From Campylobacter concisus (lineage in GTDB: Bacteria; Campylobacterota; Campylobacteria; Campylobacterales; Campylobacteraceae): a DNA stretch of 60,402 nt. Position 1 is the stretch's first letter. Each line of letters starts with the position of its first letter. The stretch spans positions 1-60,402 of the forward strand of contig NZ_JAAKZC010000013.1 in the NCBI RefSeq assembly GCF_015230015.1, in the 5' to 3' direction. The position numbers and the translations under genes are program-made. Below, one piece after another: positions 1 to 7,305 of this stretch. The notes below the pieces were generated by a model. The model was not told where the DNA came from. It made no database searches and was given only the letters and a program-made list of their open reading frames with translations.

Positions 1-56
1 TCTTTATACTGCTCTTTTGAAAGCTTTAAATGGCCAGATTTGGCTAGGTTTTGCAT
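1..56 (-). CDS. Possible 5' end of a gene running off the left edge
   Basis: An ATG on the minus strand at 54-56 opens a frame that stays open to the window edge and reads MQNLAKSGHLKLSKEQYK. The composition looks like real protein, and the region upstream (57-183) holds no other gene. Only a weak purine stretch (AAAGAT) precedes the ATG. I do not recognise the product. It could equally be a chance frame, since only 18 codons are visible. Confidence 0.3.
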   Translation of the reverse strand, partial: MQNLAKSGHLKLSKEQYK

Positions 57-183
57 TTTATCTTTTGTGTGATCTAAATTTATCCATTAAATTTGGTGTA
101 AAAATATTTGTAAGAAAATGAGTTAAATTTTACACTTTTCAAAAATTGTGAAATTTATATTTATCTTATACGTAACTTAAAAT

Positions 184-381
184 TTGATCTACCCTATTTT
201 GAAAATGATGAGTGAGAGCTATTTTGATGAGCTTGTAGCTCTTAAAAATAATACCGACCTTGTAAAAGCTGTGATAAATGCAAATAAAGCTCTCGCTCAA
301 GCTGGCATTTTGGAAACAAATTTAATCCCAAGCTTTTTTAAAAAGCTGACAAGGCGATCAAATTTAAGAGCAGCAAAATAA
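184..381 (+). pseudogene. Decayed fragment of a TolC-family efflux gene (inverted partial duplicate)
   Basis: This 65-codon frame begins with TTG; an internal ATG lies near 206. It closely resembles residues about 50-95 of the outer-membrane efflux protein encoded on the opposite strand at 678-2024: both carry SY.DELVAL, then KNN.DL.KA.IN.NKALAQAG, then NLIPSF. After that segment the fragment jumps to RSNLRAAK, which resembles NRPDLRAAI about 200 residues further along the intact protein. It therefore looks like a duplicated copy that suffered a large internal deletion and lost its signal peptide and C-terminal half. No function is expected. Confidence 0.65.
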
Positions 382-677
382 GAACAATGCGATATTTGTT
401 TTCATATACCAAATAGTGATTTTGTGTATCAAATTTTGGAGCAAAGATTTAAAATTGTTATTAAAAGTAACTATAAAATAGAAATTTGTTTTTGTATGCC
501 TAAGAGTTATATTTTTCGTTAAATTTTAGGGTTGAACGATCTTGTGTGAGCTAGTTGTTAAATTTAGCATTAAAACACGGCTAAAAGCTATTTTTAAAGC
601 CTAATTAAATTTTTATTGTTAATTTGCCATCCTTGCTGCACGCGTTTGCCTCGTAGTCCCAAGCTGAACTCATAAAT
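382..677. other. Intergenic region with no gene seen
   Basis: About 300 bases, very AT-rich with stop codons in every frame. I found no further recognisable remnant of the efflux gene, no tRNA and no strong terminator. A stretch near 575-600 (CGGCTAAAAGC and following) vaguely resembles repeat copies in the gap at 53109-53753. Confidence 0.5.
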
Positions 678-2024
678 TTACCTATTAAATTTGCCTGCCA
701 TCGCTTTATAGATATTTATCTCATCTTGCAAAAGCGTGTATTTTGCCTTTAGTAGCCCCATTTTGGCCTCTAGTTCGCTATTTTTAGCCTCTAAAAACTG
801 CTTTAGCTCGACCTTGCCGTAGGAGTATTTTAGCTCGTAAATTTTTGAAATTTCTTCGTAGTTTTTTATCTGCTCTTGATAGTTAGCAAGCAGTGTTTCA
901 TCATTTAAGTAGCCTTTGTAAAATGTGTCTATCTCGTTTAATGCGCTATTTAGTGTGCTTATATAGTTTAGCTTTGCAAGCTCGAAATTCGCCTCGCTAA
1001 CCTTTAAATTTGACTTTAGCTTGTGGTAGTTTAAAAATGGCAAATTCAAAGCGATGTTTCCATTTAGAAATTTAAGACTGAAAGCTTCCTCTTTTTTGTC
1101 GGTGCTGCTTTTGAGGCTAGCTCCTAGCGTGATGGTCGGATAAAACTCTTTTTGGCTCGCTTTGTAGTTTAAGATGCCCTCTTCTATGCGGTAAATGGCC
1201 GCTCTTAGATCAGGTCGGTTTGCTATGGCGCTTGTTGGCACGTCTAGATCGACCCCTGCTCTTTTTACAGGACTTAGCGTGAGACCTTCAAATTTAAGCT
1301 CAAATTCTGGCCTCTCATTTAGCAAAATCCTAAGCGTTTTTTTAGCACTCACTAGCTCTTTTTTGGCACTTTCTATCTTGTTTTGAGCGCTTAAAAGCTG
1401 TGAGTTTATCTGTTTTAGGCTTAGCGCTTCTTCTTTGCCAAGTTCAAATTTAAGTCCAACTATCTTATTTAGCTCGTTATAAATTTCTAAAATTTGTTCA
1501 TAAGTTTTTATGCTCTCGTTTAGATATAAAATTTGAAAATAAGCATCTGCCACGGAGTTTATCACACTTAGTTTGGCGGCTTCTAGGTCAAATTTGCTAG
1601 CATCTGCCTCAAACATCGCTGCGTCTTTGCTATTTGCTAGTTTTTGCCAAAGATCAAGCTCGTAGCTAAGCCCTATGCTTGAGCCAAAACTTCTACTAGA
1701 AGCGCCGCCCTCTTTTATGTTTTTGCTACTTCCAGCCTCAAAACCAGCATTAAAGCTAGGGATTAAATTTGCCTGCAAAACGCCAGCTTGAGCGAGCGCT
1801 TTATTTACATTTATCGCAGCTTTTGCAAGGTCGGCGTTGTTTTTAAGCGCAAGCGCTACAAGCTCATCAAGATAGCTTTGCTCATACTGCTTCCACCAAG
1901 AAGTGTCTAAATTTAGCTCACGGCTGGCGTTATCTTCAAGTAAAATTTGCTTGTAGTTTTCATCTATATTTTTAACAGCGCAGCCGCTTAAAACGAGCAC
2001 TAAAGCTAGGCTTAAAAATTTCAT
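678..2024 (-). CDS. TolC/OprM-family outer-membrane efflux lipoprotein of the MacAB system
   Basis: Outer-membrane channel of a tripartite efflux pump, forming the exit duct for substrates handled by MacA and MacB upstream. The N-terminus MKFLSLALVLVLSGC is a lipoprotein signal peptide with lipobox LSGC, so the mature protein is lipidated and outer-membrane anchored, as in NodT/OprM-type proteins. The rest is two repeats rich in heptad-like Ala/Leu/Glu, as expected for the alpha-barrel, with the conserved NRPDLRAA segment opening the second repeat. I chose the ATG at 2024 over the longer frame (to 2045) because AGGGAG sits just upstream and the signal peptide then starts correctly. It begins one base after the macB stop, so it is translationally coupled. 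Length (448 residues) is normal. Drug or peptide/macrolide export is inferred from the neighbours. Confidence 0.88.
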   Translation of the reverse strand: MKFLSLALVLVLSGCAVKNIDENYKQILLEDNASRELNLDTSWWKQYEQSYLDELVALALKNNADLAKAAINVNKALAQAGVLQANLIPSFNAGFEAGSSKNIKEGGASSRSFGSSIGLSYELDLWQKLANSKDAAMFEADASKFDLEAAKLSVINSVADAYFQILYLNESIKTYEQILEIYNELNKIVGLKFELGKEEALSLKQINSQLLSAQNKIESAKKELVSAKKTLRILLNERPEFELKFEGLTLSPVKRAGVDLDVPTSAIANRPDLRAAIYRIEEGILNYKASQKEFYPTITLGASLKSSTDKKEEAFSLKFLNGNIALNLPFLNYHKLKSNLKVSEANFELAKLNYISTLNSALNEIDTFYKGYLNDETLLANYQEQIKNYEEISKIYELKYSYGKVELKQFLEAKNSELEAKMGLLKAKYTLLQDEINIYKAMAGKFNR

Positions 2025-2025
2025 A

Positions 2026-3954
2026 TTACTCCCTTGAAAGCGCATCTATTGGATTTAGTTTTGAGGCGTTTTTGGCAGGCATGTAGCCAAAGATGATACC
2101 AATCGCCATCGATGTGACAAGTGCAAGCACGATCGAGCCGTTTGAAAAGATCATGCTAAAGCCGTTTAAGAAGTTGTTAAAGACGTAGCCGATAGCGTAG
2201 GATAGGACGATGCCGATGGCTCCGCCGATAAGGCAAAGTAGCACCGCCTCTATCAAAAACTGCTGCAAGATGTTGCTTTGCCTTGCTCCGATCGCCATTT
2301 TTATGCCTATCTCTTTGGTGCGCTCAGTGACTGAGACTAACATGATGTTCATCACACCTATGCCGCCAACTACGAGCGAGACCACGGCGATGCTTGAGAT
2401 GAGAAGCCGCATCGTGGAAATAGTCTCTTCGATGGTTTGCTTGATGCTGTCAGAATTCCTTGTAAAAAAGTCCTTTTTGCCGTGTTTGATCTCTAAAAGC
2501 TCAGTTAGTGTTTTTTCGGCAATTTGAGCATTGACGCCCTCGTTTACTTTTGCGGTGATCGAGCTTATAAATTTATCCCCTGTCACTTTGTTGATAACAG
2601 TCGTGTATGGGGCGTAAATTTTAAGCGTGTTTGAGTCGCCCATCTTAAAATCATCCTTTTGCAAAACGCCGATAATGCGCAGTGGCTTTTTGTTAAAAAG
2701 TATGATCTTGCCGATAGGATCATCATTTGCAAATAGTCTATTTTTGGTGTTTTGATCGATTAGAGCGACTGAAGCAGAGTTTAAAACCTCGTCCTCATCA
2801 TAAATTCTACCCTCTTCTAGCTTTAGCCCATTTACGTCAAAACTCCCTACTCCACCACCTTTTAGGCTCGCACTTAGCGAGGTATTTTCATAGGTTAGCA
2901 CACCTGAGGTGCTTGTATTTGGCGTGACTGAGTCCAGAAAGGACTGCTTAGAAAGCATGTTTGCATCGCTTATGGAGAGCGTTTTTACCTTGCCTGAGAG
3001 CATATCGCCAAAGCCTTTGCCTGGCATGATGTCGATCGTGTTTGTGCCGATCTTTCTAATGCCAGCTAAAATTTGCTCCTGTGAGCCTTTGCCAAGGGCC
3101 ACGACGCTAATAACTGCGGTGATACCTATAATAATGCCAAGCATGGTTAAAAGCGATCTTAGTTTGTGAGCTAACATCGCATTTACCGACATTTTAAAGC
3201 TCTCTATGAGCTGATCTTTATAGTAGGTAAATTTACTTTTTTCTGGCTGAGTTTGCTTGGCTGCCTCGTAAATTTCGCTATTTTTTACATTGTCACTTAC
3301 GATGTTGCCATCTTTTATCTCGATCACACGGCTCGCGTACTCGGCGATCTTTGGGTCGTGCGTGACGATGATGATGGTGTGGCCTTTTTTGTAAAGATCA
3401 ACCAAAATTTCCATCACTCTTAGCCCACTTTTGCTATCAAGCGCACCCGTTGGCTCATCAGCCAAGATGATCTCGCCACCATTCATCAGCGCCCTTGCTA
3501 TAGAGACCCTTTGCTGCTGTCCGCCTGAGAGCTTGTTTGGTAAATTTCTCGCTTTTTCGCTAAGACCAAGAGAGTCTAAAATCTCCATCCCTCTTTTTTC
3601 GCGCTCGCTCTTGTTTGCGCCTGCGTAGATGCTTGGCAGTGCGACGTTTTCAAGGGCGTTCATCGTGCTAAGAAGGTTATATCTTTGAAAGATAAAGCCA
3701 AATTTATCCCTTCTAAGCTTGGCAAGCGCGTCGCTATCAAATTTAGATATATCTTTGCCGTCCAGCAAATACTCGCCCCCACTTGGGCTATCTAAGCAGC
3801 CAAGGATATTCATAAGAGTTGATTTGCCAGAGCCAGACTGACCGATGATGGCTATAAATTCGCCCTTTTTTATCTCTAAATTTATGCCGTGCAAGATCTC
3901 TAGCTCATTGTCACCTAGCTTAAAGCTTTTGGTGATATTTTTTAGACTTATCAC
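2026..3954 (-). CDS. macB: MacB-type ABC transporter (ATPase fused to permease)
   Basis: Energises the tripartite pump. The N-terminal third is an ABC ATPase with Walker A GQSGSGKST (about residues 38-46), signature LSGGQQQR, Walker B IILADEPTGALD and a conserved His switch (VTHD). A transmembrane helix near residue 270 (LLTMLGIIIGITAVISVVAL) leads into a large periplasmic MacB domain. Three more helices follow at the C-terminus (near 530, 575 and 610), giving the four-helix FtsX/MacB topology. At 642 residues it has standard MacB length. It starts one base after the macA stop codon and ends one base before the outer-membrane gene, so the three form one operon. Homologues export macrolides, lipopeptides or toxins; the substrate here cannot be read from sequence. 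Confidence 0.93.
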   Translation of the reverse strand: MISLKNITKSFKLGDNELEILHGINLEIKKGEFIAIIGQSGSGKSTLMNILGCLDSPSGGEYLLDGKDISKFDSDALAKLRRDKFGFIFQRYNLLSTMNALENVALPSIYAGANKSEREKRGMEILDSLGLSEKARNLPNKLSGGQQQRVSIARALMNGGEIILADEPTGALDSKSGLRVMEILVDLYKKGHTIIIVTHDPKIAEYASRVIEIKDGNIVSDNVKNSEIYEAAKQTQPEKSKFTYYKDQLIESFKMSVNAMLAHKLRSLLTMLGIIIGITAVISVVALGKGSQEQILAGIRKIGTNTIDIMPGKGFGDMLSGKVKTLSISDANMLSKQSFLDSVTPNTSTSGVLTYENTSLSASLKGGGVGSFDVNGLKLEEGRIYDEDEVLNSASVALIDQNTKNRLFANDDPIGKIILFNKKPLRIIGVLQKDDFKMGDSNTLKIYAPYTTVINKVTGDKFISSITAKVNEGVNAQIAEKTLTELLEIKHGKKDFFTRNSDSIKQTIEETISTMRLLISSIAVVSLVVGGIGVMNIMLVSVTERTKEIGIKMAIGARQSNILQQFLIEAVLLCLIGGAIGIVLSYAIGYVFNNFLNGFSMIFSNGSIVLALVTSMAIGIIFGYMPAKNASKLNPIDALSRE

Positions 3955-5154
3955 TTAAAACTTCTTATGTTCTTTTGCGATCATCTTGGCGATCTCGCTT
4001 GATGAGCCTTGAGATGTGATGATCTCGTCGCCTTCATTTATACCGCTAATTATCTGTGTATCGAGGTTATCTTTTATACCAGTTTTGACCTCGGTTTTTA
4101 CAGCCTTGCCATCTTTTAGTAGATATACGTAAGAATTTCCTTTTTCATCTTTTTTGATGCCGATGCTTGGTGCGATGATGGCGTCCTCAACATTTGCTAT
4201 TAAAAGCTCATTTTGTGTGGTCATGCCTATTCTTAAAATTCCATCTTTGTTATCAACGATGCTTTGCGCGTAGTAATAAACCGCTGAGCTGCTGCTAGAG
4301 CTACTTGAATATAAAGACTTACTGCTGCTACTTGAGCCATAGCTGCCATCACTTAGTGTGGTAAGCCCCGGGTCGATCGAGCTAACAGTCGTTTGAAATT
4401 TCTTCGTTGGCTCAGAGAGGATCGAGTACTCAATAGGCGTGCCGACTTTGATCTTTGTGATGTCGCCTTCTGCTATTTGCATCTTCATCTTTACATGGCT
4501 AAGATCAGCGATATTTACGATAGTTGGTGTAGTTTGGTTGGCATTTACAGTCTGACCCTCCTCAACTTGCACGCTTACAACAGTGCCATCCCTTGGAGCG
4601 GTGATCTTTGTGTAGCCTAAATTTATCTTAGCTGTGCTTAGCTCGATATTTGTCTGCTTGATCTGCGCTTCAAGCTCTTTTATCTTGGCGCTGTTTGCGC
4701 TAAAGGTGTTTTTTGCGCTTTCAAATTCTTGCTTTGAGGTGGCGTTTTTGGCAAAGAGTGCATTTTCTCTATCAAACTGCGTTTTAGCGATATTTAGAGC
4801 CACTTTTGCGCTTTCAAGCTGAGCCTTGTAGATGGCAAGCTGTGCTTCTTTATTATTGATGCTATTTTGCTGGGTCGAGCTATCGATACTTGCGATCATA
4901 TCGCCCTTTTTTACCTGATCTCCAAGCTTAACGTATAGCTTTTTTATCTGACCGCTCACCTGCGCTCCCACGTCGATTAGCTCGGTGGCGAAAATTTCTC
5001 CAGTCGCATCGACCTTTTTGCTAAATGAGCCCTTCTTTGCCTTTTTGGTGATAAATTCCACCTTTTCATCTTTTACCTTAAAAAATTTATCGTAGGCAAA
5101 ATATCCACCAACGCCTAAAATAAGTAGGATTATTAAAATTTTAGATTTTTTCAT
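3955..5154 (-). CDS. macA: MacA-type periplasmic adaptor (membrane fusion protein)
   Basis: First gene of the efflux operon. It links inner-membrane MacB to the outer-membrane channel. The N-terminus is a single membrane anchor (ILIILLILGVGGYFAYDKFF). A split biotinyl-lipoyl domain follows (GAQVSGQIKKLYVKLGDQVKKGD; second half KITAPRDGTVVSVQVEEGQTV), separated by an alpha-helical hairpin of about 80 residues rich in Ala/Lys/Glu. A beta-barrel and membrane-proximal domain end the protein. A serine-rich stretch lies at about residues 268-297, just before AVYYYAQ; similar Ser-rich loops occur at this point in other MacA proteins. AAGAGAAG precedes the ATG. The 53-base gap to the helicase gene upstream could hold the promoter, although read-through from the helicase is possible. 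Confidence 0.92.
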   Translation of the reverse strand: MKKSKILIILLILGVGGYFAYDKFFKVKDEKVEFITKKAKKGSFSKKVDATGEIFATELIDVGAQVSGQIKKLYVKLGDQVKKGDMIASIDSSTQQNSINNKEAQLAIYKAQLESAKVALNIAKTQFDRENALFAKNATSKQEFESAKNTFSANSAKIKELEAQIKQTNIELSTAKINLGYTKITAPRDGTVVSVQVEEGQTVNANQTTPTIVNIADLSHVKMKMQIAEGDITKIKVGTPIEYSILSEPTKKFQTTVSSIDPGLTTLSDGSYGSSSSSKSLYSSSSSSSSAVYYYAQSIVDNKDGILRIGMTTQNELLIANVEDAIIAPSIGIKKDEKGNSYVYLLKDGKAVKTEVKTGIKDNLDTQIISGINEGDEIITSQGSSSEIAKMIAKEHKKF

Positions 5155-5207
5155 CGCTTCTCTTTGTAAAAAATTGGTAAATTCTACTCCGCAAGAGTAA
5201 ATACTCT

Positions 5208-7241
5208 TTAAGCTTCCTCTTTTGCCATGCCAGCCTCTATCAAAAACCTGCTTGGTTGATAAGTCACCTTCTTTATCTTGTCGTATTTTGCATAACTTAG
5301 ATAAAGCTCGTCTTTAGCCCTTGTTACTGCTACGTAAAATAGCCGTCTCTCCTCTTCTAGGCTGCCTCCCATGCTCATTAGCTTTAAATTTGGAAAGCGG
5401 TTTTGCGCGAGATCTACTATGAAAACTTGGTCAAACTCAAGCCCCTTGCTCGCATGCACGCTAAGCAAGCTAACGCCCTGCCCTTCGCTCATCTCGTTGC
5501 TTCCAAGGGCTAAGAAGTTGTAAAATTTACTGATATCTTGATATTTTTTAGCTAGCTCGCTTAGCACCACGCTCTTTGCCATTATGCGCTCTTTGACCTC
5601 TTCTTTTAGGGCAAGATCGACGTTGCCATTTTTTAGAGTTGCCCTTTTTGTGCTGATGTTTTCGACGATTAACGAGTAAATTTTGCTAGTTTTTATCTCA
5701 TTTATCATTGTGGCTGGCTTTGAGATATTTCTCATGCCTCTTAAAAAGTTGTAAATTTCATATAAAAACTGCGCCCCACTCTCGCTTAGCTTTTGTAATT
5801 TTAGCACAGGGTGGCCTAGAAATTTATCGCTAAAGCCAAGCTTAGAAAACCTTGAAACCTCGGCAAATTCGTCAAGGTCATCAAAAAGGCCTAGCTGGTA
5901 GTTTCGCCTTTTGTTTGATGAGATATTTACGCTCTCGTCTGGCTCAAGGATGCCTTTTATCAAATTTCCATGCCCAAGCTTAAGAAGTGCGTCAAAAATT
6001 TCCTTACTAACCGCGCTGCCAACGCCCTTTGCATATTCGCAGATGTGTATAAAAGCCATTATATCTTTTGGATTGACATAAATTCCCATGATGTCGATGA
6101 GCGCTTTGATCTCACGGCTCTCAAAAAAGCTCACCCCGCCCTTTCGCTTTGAGCCAATGCCCCTCTCTTTTAGCGCGACCTCGATACCGTCTGCTGATGA
6201 GTTATTTCTAAAAATTATGGCGATATTTTCTCTATTAAATGGCGAAAATGAGATGATATCGGCGATGTTTTGATACTGATCAAAAAGCTCGTTATATACT
6301 AGCAGTCTTGGAGGCTTGAAATTTCCCTCACGGCTAACTGTGAGGTGCTTTTCATAAAGCCTTGGGTTGTTATTTATGACCTTATTTGCAAGAGCTAGGA
6401 TGCTTGAGCTTGAGCGGTAATTTACATTTAAAGCGTAGATATTTGCGTTTACAAAGCGATCTTTAAATGAGCCAATGATCTCGATATTTGCGCCGTTAAA
6501 TGCGTAAATGCTCTGGTCAAAATCGCCCACGCAAAATAGGCTCTTTGTCTTAAATGCGTCTATGAGGCTGCCTTGAAGTGTGTTTGTATCTTGATACTCG
6601 TCGATCAAAATTTCATCATAAGCTAAATTTGCCCCATTTTTTAGCTCGTCGCGCATTTTTATAAGAAGGTCGTTAAAATCAGCGTAGGCAAATTTAGCCT
6701 TCTCAGCCTCAAACTCCTCTAAGACATCTTCATAAATTTCAGCATAAACGCCCTGCTCTTCGCTCTTTTCGCTTATCCACTTGCCAAATGTTGTGCCTTG
6801 CTCGCTGTTTTGAAAGAGTGAATAAAGATCGTACAAATAAGCCCCGCCGTAAGGTTTGACGTCGCTTAAATGGTAAAATTTACGCCTCTCAACAAGGCTT
6901 TTTAAAAGCGTCTTTAGCTCACTTGGCTGCTTTAGCGTGACGCCTTTATCAAGGCTTTTTAAAAGCGAAAATGAGACCGAGTGGAAGGTGCCTGCGGTGA
7001 TTTTGGAGGTGACTTGTTTATCAAAATACCTATTTAAACGCTCTATCATCTCGCTGGCTGCTTTGTTGGTGAATGTTAGAAGCAAAATTTTCTCTGGCGA
7101 GATGCCTAAATTTAAAAGATGAGCTATGCGTGCGACTATGGTGCTAGTCTTGCCGGTGCCAGCTGAAGCGATGATGAGATTGTGTCCAAATGGCGCAGTT
7201 GCGGCGGTGTATTGTTCTTTGTTTAACCTAGATAAGGGCAT
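5208..7241 (-). CDS. UvrD/Rep/PcrA-family ATP-dependent DNA helicase
   Basis: Superfamily 1A 3'-5' DNA helicase acting in repair or replication restart. Ordered motifs are visible: Q motif LNKEQYTAA, Walker A ASAGTGKTST, motif Ia TFTNKAA, Walker B DEYQDTN, motif III GDFDQSIYAFNGA, motif IV-like NYRSS, motif V VSLLSVHASKGLEFD, and motif VI RRLFYVAVTRA. At 677 residues it is slightly shorter than E. coli UvrD and lacks an obvious long C-terminal extension. The ATG at 7241 follows AAGAGGAAGAC. It is transcribed away from pbpC from a mirrored promoter pair. I cannot separate UvrD from Rep or PcrA by eye, so I give no symbol. Confidence 0.92.
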   Translation of the reverse strand: MPLSRLNKEQYTAATAPFGHNLIIASAGTGKTSTIVARIAHLLNLGISPEKILLLTFTNKAASEMIERLNRYFDKQVTSKITAGTFHSVSFSLLKSLDKGVTLKQPSELKTLLKSLVERRKFYHLSDVKPYGGAYLYDLYSLFQNSEQGTTFGKWISEKSEEQGVYAEIYEDVLEEFEAEKAKFAYADFNDLLIKMRDELKNGANLAYDEILIDEYQDTNTLQGSLIDAFKTKSLFCVGDFDQSIYAFNGANIEIIGSFKDRFVNANIYALNVNYRSSSSILALANKVINNNPRLYEKHLTVSREGNFKPPRLLVYNELFDQYQNIADIISFSPFNRENIAIIFRNNSSADGIEVALKERGIGSKRKGGVSFFESREIKALIDIMGIYVNPKDIMAFIHICEYAKGVGSAVSKEIFDALLKLGHGNLIKGILEPDESVNISSNKRRNYQLGLFDDLDEFAEVSRFSKLGFSDKFLGHPVLKLQKLSESGAQFLYEIYNFLRGMRNISKPATMINEIKTSKIYSLIVENISTKRATLKNGNVDLALKEEVKERIMAKSVVLSELAKKYQDISKFYNFLALGSNEMSEGQGVSLLSVHASKGLEFDQVFIVDLAQNRFPNLKLMSMGGSLEEERRLFYVAVTRAKDELYLSYAKYDKIKKVTYQPSRFLIEAGMAKEEA

Positions 7242-7266
7242 GTCTTCCTCTTTTTAAAAAGGCCTA

Positions 7267-7272
7267 ATTATA
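7267..7272 (-). promoter_or_regulatory. -10 box (TATAAT) of the helicase gene
   Basis: On the minus strand the hexamer reads TATAAT, within AGCTATAAT. Transcription would start near 7260, giving a leader of about 20 bases with a good ribosome-binding site before the ATG at 7241. It is the mirror image of the pbpC -10 box: ATTATAGCT at 7267-7275 and AGCTATAAT at 7290-7298 form a perfect 9-bp inverted repeat around a 14-bp spacer. Confidence 0.6.
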
Positions 7273-7292
7273 GCTACTTAAACTTTAACAGC

Positions 7293-7298
7293 TATAAT
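7293..7298 (+). promoter_or_regulatory. -10 box (TATAAT) of pbpC, implying a nearly leaderless mRNA
   Basis: TATAAT lies 7 bases before the pbpC ATG at 7306. A start site at the usual distance would fall at about 7304-7306, i.e. on or next to the start codon. No Shine-Dalgarno sequence exists between the box and the ATG (the bases are CACGCCG), which fits a leaderless transcript. It is the right arm of the inverted repeat shared with the helicase promoter. Confidence 0.55.
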
Positions 7299-7305
7299 CA
7301 CGCCG

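Noticed and set aside
4262-4350. Serine-rich stretch in MacA as a novel insertion
   Set aside because: Ser/Thr-rich loops just before an AxYYYA-type strand occur in other MacA-family proteins at this place, so it is probably ordinary.
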